A stretch of DNA of 64,000 nt from NCBI GenBank assembly GCA_910585275.1, contig CAJUCW010000022.1, positions 1 through 64,000 on the forward strand, read 5' to 3'. The notes under the pieces are model-generated. The model searched no databases, was not told the DNA's origin, and saw only the letters and a program-made list of their open reading frames with translations. Below are positions 9,445 to 17,920 of this stretch, one piece after another. Each line of letters opens with the position of its first letter. Positions within the stretch are counted from its first letter, which is position 1. Source of the DNA: an uncultured Muribaculaceae bacterium (GTDB taxonomy: Bacteria > Bacteroidota > Bacteroidia > Bacteroidales > Muribaculaceae). A program made the translations under genes and the position numbers.

Positions 9445-9803
9445 AACATGTCACTCCGGTATTTCGAATCCAAAATCTCCAACAGCATTTGCTTCAAAGA
9501 CGGTAAATCTTCCTTTACTACATTCCACACAACATCGGAATCCACCGCAAAATATTCATGTACGATATAATTTCTCATTCCACATATAGACCTCCAAGGT
9601 ATTAAAGGATAGCTTTCACGAAATCTATAGGTCAGCATATTGGCAGCTTCTCCAATTATCTCAATATTCTTGATAACTGCATAAAACGTACGGTCATCAT
9701 TGACAAAATCCTCAAAGGTAAGTTTTTCCACATAACGGCCTATTCTATCTATTGCTTCAAGAATATGCTTTATTCGCCATGGATCTTTAGCTTCCTCTCT
9801 CAT
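9441..9803 (-). CDS. hepT: HepT-like HEPN toxin (DUF86)
   Basis: About 120 aa when started at MREEAKDPWRIKH (9803). A longer frame to 9875 would lie inside mntA and is unlikely. The HEPN catalytic motif RX4HXY is intact (MRNYIVHEYF), so RNase activity is expected. It overlaps mntA by 17 nt, as usual for MntA/HepT pairs, in which MntA adenylylates HepT to neutralise it. Unusually, its stop overlaps the start of a response regulator by 4 nt, so toxin and two-component genes share a transcript. Confidence 0.88.
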   Translation of the reverse strand: MREEAKDPWRIKHILEAIDRIGRYVEKLTFEDFVNDDRTFYAVIKNIEIIGEAANMLTYRFRESYPLIPWRSICGMRNYIVHEYFAVDSDVVWNVVKEDLPSLKQMLLEILDSKYRSDML

Positions 9804-10083
9804 AAACCAACACCTTGTCTTTTTCCACTTCATTATAAGCAAACGAAGCGAGTGATTTTGTCGTGACAAAATCAACAGGGCGACCCAACAATGCCCTTAG
9901 TTCCTCGAACATACCAAAAAAGCCAAGACCAACTTTTGCCGAAGGATCAAGGTCAACAAGAATATCAACATCGCTTTTTTCCGTCTCTTCATTTCTTGAA
10001 TATGAACCGAAGACCCATGCCTTTACCACAGGTTTATCCTTAAAATATTTTGATAAGATTCTTTTTAAATCCGTTATATTCAT
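9787..10083 (-). CDS. mntA: MntA-like minimal nucleotidyltransferase antitoxin
   Basis: 98 aa. The nucleotidyltransferase signature GSX10DXD is exact: GS, ten residues, then DVD (VFGSYSRNEETEKSDVDILVDL). In characterised pairs this enzyme transfers AMP to a Tyr of the HEPN toxin HepT. It is the first gene of the chain mntA-hepT-regulator-kinase, with a promoter at 10101-10130. Confidence 0.9.
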   Translation of the reverse strand: MNITDLKRILSKYFKDKPVVKAWVFGSYSRNEETEKSDVDILVDLDPSAKVGLGFFGMFEELRALLGRPVDFVTTKSLASFAYNEVEKDKVLVYERGS

Positions 10084-10100
10084 ATTCTATAGATTTATTG

Positions 10101-10130
10101 CAAAGATAACCATTCTATCTTAAAAACAAA
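10101..10130 (-). promoter_or_regulatory. Promoter of mntA-hepT-regulator-kinase operon
   Basis: On the minus strand, TTTG (10130-10127), an 18-nt spacer and TATCTTTG (10108-10101), 17 nt before the mntA start. No other good promoter was seen before the regulator gene. Confidence 0.7.
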
Positions 10131-10142
10131 AATAATGTGCAT

Positions 10143-10358
10143 TATATTTGTAATTTACAAAACATAGCTTGGTGGTCTTTATCAGAAAAATTTTATGGGA
10201 CCGGTCATTTTTTGATGAAATATCAAAAAAATTTCGAATTTGATGAACCAACCAAACTATGGCGATGTTATAAGTACAGAAAATCGTTTCATGATGTTAG
10301 GTTAGTTTGAAAAAGTATTATGGAAAACAAAAGGCGGTCGATGTGAATCGATCGCCTT
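10143..10358 (+). ncRNA. Candidate small RNA between a -7 box and a terminator
   Basis: TATATTTG (10143-10150) fits TAnnTTTG, although no clear -33 box is seen. About 180 nt later there is a hairpin (10331-10358) with a 12-bp stem (one G-T pair), a 4-nt loop and a T-rich tail. No reading frame lies between. The unit would be a ~200-nt transcript in the space between the divergent operons. This is a pattern call with no recognised RNA family. Confidence 0.35.
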
Positions 10359-10364
10359 TTACTT
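10331..10364 (+). terminator. Hairpin terminator
   Basis: AAGGCGGTCGAT (10331-10342) pairs with ATCGATCGCCTT (10347-10358), allowing one G-T pair, followed by TT and a T-rich run. It has no upstream gene on this strand, so it probably ends the candidate RNA at 10143. Confidence 0.6.
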
Positions 10365-10397
10365 TCTATTTTCTTTGCTTCGTGAAGGATGGAGAGA

Positions 10398-10434
10398 TGT
10401 CGAGAAATTAGACACGATGTCTATTTTTTAGACA
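10398..10434. promoter_or_regulatory. Tandem TGTC-N9-GACA operator sites upstream of tolC
   Basis: Two 17-bp inverted repeats, TGTCGA-N5-TAGACA (10398-10414) and TGTCTA-N5-TAGACA (10418-10434), lie exactly 20 bp apart. They end about 60 bp upstream of the -7 box of the efflux operon. Position and symmetry suit a dimeric activator such as the Fis-type regulator encoded at 8866-9444. Confidence 0.65.
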
Positions 10435-10494
10435 ATCCGCACCTTCAATTCCCGTTTTTATGCTCTTTCTTTTCCATGACAACACGGCAACGTC

Positions 10495-10502
10495 TAATTT
10501 TG
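10495..10502 (+). promoter_or_regulatory. -7 box of the efflux operon
   Basis: TAATTTTG fits TAnnTTTG and ends 5 nt before ATG 10508. The -33 region (around 10471) is poor, in keeping with a promoter that needs an activator. The mRNA would be leaderless or nearly so. Confidence 0.6.
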
Positions 10503-10507
10503 CCCCC

Positions 10508-11797
10508 ATGAAACGCAACACAGCAATATTGATATCCCTGATGGCGGCACAATCCGTCATGGCGCAGATGACCCTCAACGACTGCCTCGTCTATGCACGC
10601 GACCATGCCCACGCCAACGTCATCAACCGTCTGGAGGTGCAAAAATCGGATGCCGACAAACGCATCGCCGCTTCCGAACTCATGCCATACGTGGGCCTGT
10701 CGTCGAGCGGCAACATCAGCTTCGGCAGAAACATCGACCCGGAGACCAATACCTACGACAATAAAAAAACGCTCTCCACTGGGTTCGGCCTACAGATGTC
10801 GCTGCCACTCTTCGACGGCCTCGTCAACGTCAACAACCTCAAAGCCGCCAACGTAGCCAAGCTCCGCACGGAGCAGGCGGCGCAAGTGGAACAAGACCGG
10901 ATATCGCTTGAGGTAATCCGTTCATTCTACAACGTGTCATACTGCAAAGCCATGGTGGAGCAGATGAAGCAGCAGCTCGAACGCGACAGCACCGACCTCC
11001 TTTCCACCGAACGCGGCTACGGGCTCGGCATCAAGAGCGGCGCCGACGTGGCGGAACTCAAAGCCCTCGTCACCACCGACGAATACGAACTGTCAAACCA
11101 GCGCAACCTACTCGCCAAAGCCTATCTTAAACTCCGGAGCGACATGGGTATGGAGCTTTCCGACTCACCTCTCGACCTCGTGGAGACGGAATCCGAAGCC
11201 CCCTCGGCAACCGATGCCGTCAACCCCCGCATTGCGGAAGCGGAACTCGCGCTTAAAGAGAGCAAACTATATCTGCGTGCCGCCAAGGGTGCATACTCGC
11301 CCCGCATATCGCTCAACGGGGGTGTGACCACATCATACTACAAGATGATCGGCGCAGGCATCACCGCCCCATCTTTCCGCGAGCAATGGAAAAACAACAT
11401 GGGGGAATATATCGGCTTTTCCGTAACCATCCCCCTTTTCACGGGCCTCTCCACCACCAACAGGGTGAAACGCGCCGCCATCGAGGTGAAACAATCGCAG
11501 ACACGCCTCGACCAGACAAGATATGAGATAGAGAAAGAGACGGCGGAAGCCGCACTCGACCTCAAGGCGGCCACCGACGAACACACCGCCGCAGCCAAGA
11601 GGATGGAAGCCGAGCAACTTGCATTCAAAGCGGTGCGCCGCAAATTCGAACTCGGCGACGCCTCCGCCATCGACCTCTACACCTCCGGGGCGAAACTCGC
11701 CAACGCACGCGCCAACCTCGAGGGGAAAAGGATTCAGAAAATCATAAGCTCTATAACCCTCGCATATTATCACGGAGAAAAACTGATTAAAGAATAA
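10508..11797 (+). CDS. TolC-family outer-membrane efflux protein
   Basis: A 429-aa outer-membrane channel subunit with a signal peptide (MKRNTAILISLMAAQSVMAQ). Two OEP repeats with long helical, Glu/Ala/Leu-rich stretches surround beta segments such as YVGLSSSGNISFGRN. An in-frame extension to 10460 is rejected because ATG 10508 starts the signal peptide directly. It is the first gene of a four-gene export operon, followed 8 nt later by the HlyD-like adaptor. It forms the outer duct for the ABC/FtsX pump encoded downstream. Confidence 0.92.
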   Translation: MKRNTAILISLMAAQSVMAQMTLNDCLVYARDHAHANVINRLEVQKSDADKRIAASELMPYVGLSSSGNISFGRNIDPETNTYDNKKTLSTGFGLQMSLPLFDGLVNVNNLKAANVAKLRTEQAAQVEQDRISLEVIRSFYNVSYCKAMVEQMKQQLERDSTDLLSTERGYGLGIKSGADVAELKALVTTDEYELSNQRNLLAKAYLKLRSDMGMELSDSPLDLVETESEAPSATDAVNPRIAEAELALKESKLYLRAAKGAYSPRISLNGGVTTSYYKMIGAGITAPSFREQWKNNMGEYIGFSVTIPLFTGLSTTNRVKRAAIEVKQSQTRLDQTRYEIEKETAEAALDLKAATDEHTAAAKRMEAEQLAFKAVRRKFELGDASAIDLYTSGAKLANARANLEGKRIQKIISSITLAYYHGEKLIKE

Positions 11798-11805
11798 ACG
11801 CAATC

Positions 11806-13059
11806 ATGGACACAGAGATAAAACAACGACATCCGATACTCAAAAAATACGGCTGGATAGCAGCCGCCGTCATTGTCATCGCCGCCGCATCGGTATGGGC
11901 ATGGAAAGCCGCCTCCTCTTCATCTTATTCGGCCGACGCATCAGGCATGACCATTGGAGAAGTTACCAGGGGTTCGTTCAACGATTATATCCGCATCAAC
12001 GGCAAGGTTGAGACGGGGGTGATAGTTCAGGTGTCGGCCCTTGAAACCGGAATCGTAGAGACCAAATGGGTGGAAGAGGGAGCCATAGTCAACGCCGGCG
12101 ACATCATCATCACTCTGCGCAACCCCAACCTGCAGCAGCAGATACTCGACTCTGAATCGCAGCTTGCCGAACGCCAGAACATGCTCCGCGACACCGAGAT
12201 AGCCATGGAGAAGGAACGCCTCCAGATAAAACAAGACCTTCTGGCCGCGCGCACCGACCTCAACCGGAAACGCCGTGCCGCCGACCAGCAATCAACCCTC
12301 TACAAGGAAAACCTGACCTCGCGCGAGGAATATCTGAAAGCACAGGAAGATTGCCAGCTCGCGCAAGAAAACCTCAACCTTCTCGTGAGCCGCCAACGTC
12401 AGGATTCCATCTATCGCTCGGTGCAGGTGGCGATGATGCGCGAAAGCCTACACAACATGCAGGAAAACTTCGCCCTCGTGCGCCAGCGCGCCGACAACCT
12501 CAACATACGCGCCTCCCACAGCGGCCAGCTCGGAAGTCTTAACGCTGAATTAGGGCAGAACATAGCCTCCGGGCAACAGATAGGACAAATCAACATCCTC
12601 GACAACTACAAAATCTCAGTCAACATCGACGAGCATTACATCGACCGCGTGGCGCCGGGGCTTAAAGGACAAGCCAAACGACAAGGCCAGGAATTCGGAC
12701 TCACCATACGCAAGGTATATCCGGAAGTGACCGACGGACATTTCCGCGCCGACCTCATAATCGACGGCACGCTCCCTGAAAAAATCCGGGTGGGACAGAC
12801 TTATCCCATCGACCTCCTCCTCGGCGAACCCTCGGAAGCGGTAATGGTGCCGCGAGGATCGTTCTTTCAGAACACCGGCGGACAATGGGCTTATGTGCTC
12901 GACGGAGAAGGGAAAACGGCCACAAGACGGGAAATCAAAATCGGGCGCCAGAACCCGCAATATTACGAAGTGCTCGAAGGACTCCAACCCGGTGAACGCA
13001 TCATCACCAGTTCCTATTCCGGATTCGGCGACGCCGACAAAGTAATCATCGACAATTAA
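11806..13059 (+). CDS. Periplasmic adaptor (HlyD/MacA-like)
   Basis: A 417-aa adaptor with one N-terminal membrane helix (about 16-33). A biotinyl-lipoyl-like region is split by a long alpha-helical hairpin (about 100-240, rich in Gln/Glu/Arg). The beta-barrel and membrane-proximal parts follow to the end (ITSSYSGFGDADKVII). It should bridge the FtsX-type ABC transporter to TolC. The gap to the ABC gene (13060-13203) is filled by a heptamer repeat, yet the genes stay co-directional. Confidence 0.9.
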   Translation: MDTEIKQRHPILKKYGWIAAAVIVIAAASVWAWKAASSSSYSADASGMTIGEVTRGSFNDYIRINGKVETGVIVQVSALETGIVETKWVEEGAIVNAGDIIITLRNPNLQQQILDSESQLAERQNMLRDTEIAMEKERLQIKQDLLAARTDLNRKRRAADQQSTLYKENLTSREEYLKAQEDCQLAQENLNLLVSRQRQDSIYRSVQVAMMRESLHNMQENFALVRQRADNLNIRASHSGQLGSLNAELGQNIASGQQIGQINILDNYKISVNIDEHYIDRVAPGLKGQAKRQGQEFGLTIRKVYPEVTDGHFRADLIIDGTLPEKIRVGQTYPIDLLLGEPSEAVMVPRGSFFQNTGGQWAYVLDGEGKTATRREIKIGRQNPQYYEVLEGLQPGERIITSSYSGFGDADKVIIDN

Positions 13060-13070
13060 GATTAATGCTT

Positions 13071-13180
13071 ATTCAATGCATAATGCATAATGCACAATGC
13101 ATAATGTACAATTAGTCAATGGTTGTTAGCCATTTAGATTATGCATTATGAATTATGAATTTTGAATTATGAATTAAATT
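13071..13180. repeat. Heptamer-array repeat, copy 1
   Basis: The left arm is built of (A)CAATGCATAATGC-type units and the right arm of GAATTAT/GCATTAT units, giving a degenerate inverted repeat. Between them is a unique core, AATTAGTCAATGGTTGTTAG. A related element with a similar core in the other orientation lies at 21778-21955. It sits inside the efflux operon between hlyD and the ABC gene. Confidence 0.7.
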
Positions 13181-13203
13181 AAGACAATTAAAAAGAATAA
13201 ATC

Positions 13204-13887
13204 ATGGATATAGAAATCAAAAATCTTGAAAAGGTGTTCCGCACCGACAGCGTGCAGACAATGGCTCTCAACAACGTGTCGTTCCGCGTGAAAGACGGCG
13301 AATTCGTGGCAATCATGGGTCCGTCGGGATGCGGGAAATCAACGCTCCTCAATATACTCGGACTTCTCGACAATCCCACGGCGGGCCAATATCTTCTCGA
13401 CGGCAAAGAAGTCGGCTCTCTCCGGGAAAGCCAACGCACCGAATGGCGCAAAGGGCGCATCGGATTCATATTCCAGTCGTTCAACCTCATAGAAGACATG
13501 AACATCCGCGACAACATAATGCTGCCGCTCAACAATCTCCCGATTCCGAAAGACGAGAAAAACAAGCGCGTGGAAGCTGCCATGAACCGCATGGGAATCG
13601 CCCACCGAAGCCGCCACTACCCTTCACAGCTCTCCGGCGGTCAACAGCAACGCGCAGCCATCGCCCGCGCAATCGTGGCGAAGCCGGGCCTGATACTCGC
13701 CGACGAGCCGACCGGCAATCTCGACTCGAAAAACGGTGCAGAGGTGATGGAACTCCTCTCCGAGCTCCATCGCGATGGGGCTACCATCATAATGGTGACC
13801 CACTCGCAGAGAGACGCCGCCTGCGCGGACTATATCATCAACCTTTTCGACGGACAAATTGTGGAAACCCTTAACGACAGAATGTGA
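13204..13887 (+). CDS. ABC transporter ATP-binding protein (MacB/LolD type)
   Basis: 227 aa with all ATPase motifs: Walker A GPSGCGKST, Q-loop FIFQSFN, signature LSGGQQQR, Walker B LILADEPTGNLDS and H-loop MVTHS. This is the type that drives FtsX-like permeases rather than importers. It overlaps the permease gene by 4 nt (13884-13887). In this operon it powers extrusion through the adaptor and TolC; the substrate is unknown. Confidence 0.93.
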   Translation: MDIEIKNLEKVFRTDSVQTMALNNVSFRVKDGEFVAIMGPSGCGKSTLLNILGLLDNPTAGQYLLDGKEVGSLRESQRTEWRKGRIGFIFQSFNLIEDMNIRDNIMLPLNNLPIPKDEKNKRVEAAMNRMGIAHRSRHYPSQLSGGQQQRAAIARAIVAKPGLILADEPTGNLDSKNGAEVMELLSELHRDGATIIMVTHSQRDAACADYIINLFDGQIVETLNDRM

Positions 13888-16259
13888 CCATGCTGAGATT
13901 CTTTACTTCCGACATAAGGCGCAACCTCACCAAAATACTTTGCCTCACCGTGGGGCTTGCCGTGGGGTTCCTGCTGGTGGCCAAGGTATATTTCGAAGAG
14001 ACGTTCGACACCTGCCACCCCGACTACGACCGTATTTATCGAATCACGGAAAGTGTCACCTCCAACGGGGAATATAAAGAACACAACTACACTCCGGGAG
14101 CGATAGCACCCGGAACGATGCGATATTGCCCCCAGGTGGAGACAGCAACCAGAATAACCACCTTCAAAGAGGGAAGCACCCTGAAGCTTGATGACGGCCG
14201 TTCTTTCAGAGGGGAAGGCTTCACGCTTGCCGACACGTGCTTCTTCGACGTGTTCCGGACTCCGGTAATCGCCGGCAACCCTCGCGAAGCTCTGATGCTG
14301 AAAAGCACCTGCATGATTCCTCGCTCGCTTGCCGATAAAATAGGTGGCGACCCTATAGGTATGGAATTCTGCGTGCCCGATTTTTCCGAAAACTATAAAC
14401 TCACAATCGGGGGAATATATGAAGACTTCCCGCTCAACTCCACCATCGGCAACCACATCTACGTCTCTCTCCCATCAATCGGACTTTTCTCCTACGATGG
14501 CTCCGAAAACTGGGTGGGCAACGACCGATATTCAAGCTACCTCAAACTCTTGGAAGGAGCTTCCCCCGACGACCTCAAACCCGGCATCGCAAAGATGCTT
14601 GCCGAGAACGTCGAACGCGAAGCGATAGAGGTTTTCCACTTCAATATCGGCACCAAGCCATTAAACGGGTTCTATACATCATCCGGCACCGTCAGGACGA
14701 TGATATGGATACTCTCACTGCTCGCCATAATCATGCTTATGAGCGCGGGGCTCAACTATCTCCTTATAGTAATCGGGCAGATGGGTCGGCGCACCAAGGA
14801 GATGGCCATAAGGAAATGCTACGGCACGGGCAACTTCCGAATCTTCGCGCGGATCATCGGCGAAAGCCTTTTCTTCCTCCTGGTGTCGATGGGGCTCGCC
14901 CTCCTGCTCGTATGGTGTTTCTCCGGAGAATGCGAGCGTCTTTTGGGCTATACACCCGCACAGCTCTTTTCCACCGGGAAAGTATGGATTGTGGAAGGCG
15001 CCGTATGCCTCGGGCTGCTCATTATCACGGGGGCCATTCCTGCATGGATGTATTGCCGCACTCCTGTGGCCAACGCATTCCGGAGCAAACCGCAGAGCCG
15101 GAAGGTGTGGAAACTCGTGCTTCTCGCCGTCCAGTTTTTCGCCGCCGGCATGCTGATGTGTCTGCTCGTGCTTGTGGTTAGGCAATATTCCAAAATGAGC
15201 TCCGCCGACATGGGATTCGACTACGAGGAAATCGGCTATCTCTCGCTCTACGGGGTGCCTTCGGAATCGAGGGAAACACTCGTGGCGGAAATAAAAAGGC
15301 TCGGATGCGTGGAAGGCGTGGCGTCGGCCTATCAGGAATTCACCTCCAAAGCATCTGGCAACAACGTCTGGCTTGGCGAGGACCACGCAAGCCAAATCAA
15401 TGTGGCAGACCTCTATTATGCCAACCGCGAACTTCCGGAAGTGCTCGGCATGAAGATGCTGCAGGGCGAAACATTCAGCGAAAACGCCGACAGCACGCGC
15501 CATGAGGCAATTGTAGAGAAAAGTTTTATTGAAGTGCTTAACAAACTCTCAGGAAGTAAAGACACCGACATAATAGGGAAAACGTTCAGAATCACCGAGC
15601 ACGCCGGCTTGGAGGGATATGACGAGTTTACCGTCTGCGGGGTAATCGGCGACATGAAGCGCAACGGATTTATGGAGGAATCGGCCGACAAACGTGCCGG
15701 AGTATTGTTCCCCACTAAAACCATACAATCCAATCTCTACATCCGTTTCCGCGAACTCACGCCGGAGTTAATGGGCCAGGTGCAGGCAATAATAGCTAAA
15801 ACTCTTCCAACGCGTGAATTATACGTAATCCCCTACCGCGATACGGTCAACATGCTCACCGAACCGGTAAGGAATTTCGGGACTTCGGTGATGATTGTGG
15901 GAATCGCCATTATCGTAATCGCCCTTATCGGCCTCATCGGCTATACCTCCGACGAAGTGCAGCGACGCGCCAAGGAGATTGCCATCAGGAAGGTGACAGG
16001 CACACCGGCGGCTAAGATTGTGCGCCTCTTCTGCACCGACATCCTGAAAGTGGCGTTGCCCTCGTTGCTTGCAGGAGGTGCTTTGGCAATCATCGTAGGC
16101 AGGAAATGGCTGTCGCAGTTCACCGAACAGGTGCCGCTCTCACCCCTTTCGATGGCGTTGTGCATCATCGCCCTGCTGCTCCTCTTGCTCTCCGTCGTGG
16201 CCCTCAACACCCTCAACGTAGCCCGCGGCAATCCCGTTGACCACCTCCGCAACGAATAA
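13884..16259 (+). CDS. ABC transporter permease (FtsX/MacB type, duplicated)
   Basis: A 791-aa permease. An N-terminal membrane helix is followed by a periplasmic MacB_PCD-like region, then an FtsX domain (three helices, about 270-400), a second periplasmic region and a second FtsX domain at the C-terminus. Charged RTKEMAIRKCYGTGN and RRAKEIAIRKVTGTP coupling segments start both halves, which shows the internal duplication. It forms a mechanotransmission-type exporter with the preceding ATPase. Confidence 0.93.
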   Translation: MTMLRFFTSDIRRNLTKILCLTVGLAVGFLLVAKVYFEETFDTCHPDYDRIYRITESVTSNGEYKEHNYTPGAIAPGTMRYCPQVETATRITTFKEGSTLKLDDGRSFRGEGFTLADTCFFDVFRTPVIAGNPREALMLKSTCMIPRSLADKIGGDPIGMEFCVPDFSENYKLTIGGIYEDFPLNSTIGNHIYVSLPSIGLFSYDGSENWVGNDRYSSYLKLLEGASPDDLKPGIAKMLAENVEREAIEVFHFNIGTKPLNGFYTSSGTVRTMIWILSLLAIIMLMSAGLNYLLIVIGQMGRRTKEMAIRKCYGTGNFRIFARIIGESLFFLLVSMGLALLLVWCFSGECERLLGYTPAQLFSTGKVWIVEGAVCLGLLIITGAIPAWMYCRTPVANAFRSKPQSRKVWKLVLLAVQFFAAGMLMCLLVLVVRQYSKMSSADMGFDYEEIGYLSLYGVPSESRETLVAEIKRLGCVEGVASAYQEFTSKASGNNVWLGEDHASQINVADLYYANRELPEVLGMKMLQGETFSENADSTRHEAIVEKSFIEVLNKLSGSKDTDIIGKTFRITEHAGLEGYDEFTVCGVIGDMKRNGFMEESADKRAGVLFPTKTIQSNLYIRFRELTPELMGQVQAIIAKTLPTRELYVIPYRDTVNMLTEPVRNFGTSVMIVGIAIIVIALIGLIGYTSDEVQRRAKEIAIRKVTGTPAAKIVRLFCTDILKVALPSLLAGGALAIIVGRKWLSQFTEQVPLSPLSMALCIIALLLLLLSVVALNTLNVARGNPVDHLRNE

Positions 16260-16283
16260 AAGCAAGAATACGTATTTGGTTGA

Positions 16284-16359
16284 TGTAGGCGCACGCCTCC
16301 GGCATATAGCATTTAAACATCAAATTGTTAATCAAATATGCCGGAGGCATGTCCCTACA
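16284..16359. repeat. REP-like inverted repeat (24-bp arms)
   Basis: Arm 16284-16307 and arm 16336-16359 are inverted copies matching at about 21 of 24 positions, with the core GCCTCCGGCATAT and an outer TGTAGG. The loop is 28 nt and AT-rich. It follows the permease stop by ~25 bp and could end transcription or be a small mobile palindrome. Confidence 0.7.
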
Positions 16360-16427
16360 ATTCTATCGGTTCTGCAACATTCTTAGAAATGTCAATTATG
16401 GCATATCTGCCCTCATTTCAAATAAAT

Positions 16428-16976
16428 TTAATCTTGGCATAGACTGTATTCCCCTATATACATCCCGGATAATTCCTCTTCAATTACAGGGATAGATAGC
16501 TTCCCACTTAAAAGCATCTCCTTATTGGCAAGAATATAAACGGAATTTCTTACGTCTGCATATTGTTCAAAAATTTTAGGACTAAACATCGTCAGCATCA
16601 TACGGCGATAAAAACGGAAACGCTTGTTCTGGCACTTACTATACTCATTACAATCAATATCGTTAGCCGCCACAAAGCCAAAAGACGCGCATTGATCCTC
16701 CTCATAGTAATAGCGCATGATATTAATACACGACATTACTATCTTACGAGGTTCATAATCATTTGTAAGTAAAGAATATCTTTTTTTACTGTGAGCAACC
16801 CCCTTGTAATAAAATTTCAGACCGAAAAAATGATGTGGAAATTCTTCCACCTCCACTATATACCATTTGTTACTTTTTGATGATTTAAACTTCCATAAAG
16901 TAATAATGCGAAGCGTAGTAGGATCTTTGCTTCGCATTATTTTTGATGCCTTATAAGAATTCGGGATATACCCCAT
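16428..16976 (-). CDS. Unrecognised 182-aa protein
   Basis: A soluble-looking protein with no signal peptide or membrane helix, rich in Tyr, Lys, Arg and Phe. It has segments like WYIVEVEEFPHHFFGLKFYYK and NKRFRFYRRMM. I do not recognise the family with confidence. The start ATG 16976 shares one base with the stop of a 49-aa gene upstream (TGATG), which implies translational coupling. A small gene coupled to a larger basic protein is reminiscent of toxin-antitoxin pairs, but no catalytic motif supports that. Confidence 0.7.
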   Translation of the reverse strand: MGYIPNSYKASKIMRSKDPTTLRIITLWKFKSSKSNKWYIVEVEEFPHHFFGLKFYYKGVAHSKKRYSLLTNDYEPRKIVMSCINIMRYYYEEDQCASFGFVAANDIDCNEYSKCQNKRFRFYRRMMLTMFSPKIFEQYADVRNSVYILANKEMLLSGKLSIPVIEEELSGMYIGEYSLCQD

Positions 16977-17125
16977 CAGAGAATATAGTCATAAACTGGC
17001 ACTCGGTATATTTCCCTCTCCTCGCTTGTAATCCGGGAGAGTTTTATTTTCAAAGGACAGTCGGGACCATTACCTCTATGAGGCGATGTCTTCCCAACGA
17101 TATTTGCCAATGTTTTTTTGCTCAT
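16976..17125 (-). CDS. Unrecognised 49-aa protein coupled to the 182-aa gene
   Basis: It starts MSKKTLANIVGKTS and ends RVPVYDYIL. It has its own promoter (TATATTTG at 17157-17150) about 25 nt before ATG 17125. A longer frame to 17161 would begin upstream of the transcription start and is rejected. The stop overlaps the next ATG by one base. It is basic in the middle, and no family is recognised. Confidence 0.6.
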   Translation of the reverse strand: MSKKTLANIVGKTSPHRGNGPDCPLKIKLSRITSEEREIYRVPVYDYIL

Positions 17126-17149
17126 AATTAAAAACCTCATTACGTTTGC

Positions 17150-17179
17150 AAATATAGTCATAAAATCTCATATTCACAA
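17150..17179 (-). promoter_or_regulatory. Promoter of the 49-aa/182-aa pair
   Basis: On the minus strand, TTG (17179-17177), a 19-nt spacer and TATATTTG (17157-17150). Confidence 0.65.
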
Positions 17180-17209
17180 TACGATTGAAAATAAAAAACT
17201 TTCCGTTTT

Positions 17210-17785
17210 TTACATGCTGCCGATGTAGCGGTTGAGGTGCCTTATCCTGAAGGCGAAGACAATCCTGTATAGGCCGAACAGAATCAGCGAGAGTCCAATC
17301 CAGAGCCATACGGCTACGCCGCCTGCCACAGGGTTTGACAGGAATATAATCGAGAACACCACGGTGGCGATAAGAAGCAGAATCATCCACACCATCCACA
17401 CAGGGGAATAGGATGCGAAAATGCATGCCTCGCAAATAGCATTGATGGCCACCACCAATATCCATACCCCTATCACGAAAATAAACGTCTGCACCAGAAG
17501 CATCTCAGGAAGCGTGAAAAGCCACACGCCGGCCACCATCTCAAGGATGCCGAGCGCTACCCCCCAGCCCCAACCGGGATTGAAGCGGGCGTTAACACAG
17601 GAATAAATCAGATTAAGAAGTGCGGCGGCGCAAAGGCAACCTGCAAACGCGTATGCAAGAACGGGCAATGAAGACGCCGGAGAAAAAACGCACCAGATGC
17701 CGAATCCCATGCTTACGAGCCCCGTAATGAGAGGCACCCACCAAAGCCTTGTGAGCCCCCTCCTGTCGTAACCTCTCTGTCTCAT
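17210..17785 (-). CDS. DUF308 (HdeD-like) membrane protein
   Basis: 191 aa made of about six hydrophobic helices in three pairs, typical of the DUF308/HdeD family (for example WWVPLITGLVSMGFGIWCVF and WILVVAINAICEACIF). HdeD is linked to acid resistance in enterobacteria; the role here is not known. It is monocistronic, with a basic N-terminus MRQRGYDRR in the cytoplasm. Confidence 0.85.
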   Translation of the reverse strand: MRQRGYDRRGLTRLWWVPLITGLVSMGFGIWCVFSPASSLPVLAYAFAGCLCAAALLNLIYSCVNARFNPGWGWGVALGILEMVAGVWLFTLPEMLLVQTFIFVIGVWILVVAINAICEACIFASYSPVWMVWMILLLIATVVFSIIFLSNPVAGGVAVWLWIGLSLILFGLYRIVFAFRIRHLNRYIGSM

Positions 17786-17920
17786 AGTAAAAAAGATTAA
17801 AGTTTATATAAAATAAAACGCAACCGAAGGCTCCAATGTTGAATCCGGCACTTCGAATTTTGATTATGCTACGCCATTCGGCATCCCATAATTCCTAATT
17901 CCCAACTCCCTAAATTCTAA

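Noticed and set aside
10508..16259. Macrolide-specific MacAB-TolC pump or drug resistance
   Set aside because: The family fit is only general; nothing in the sequence identifies the exported substrate.
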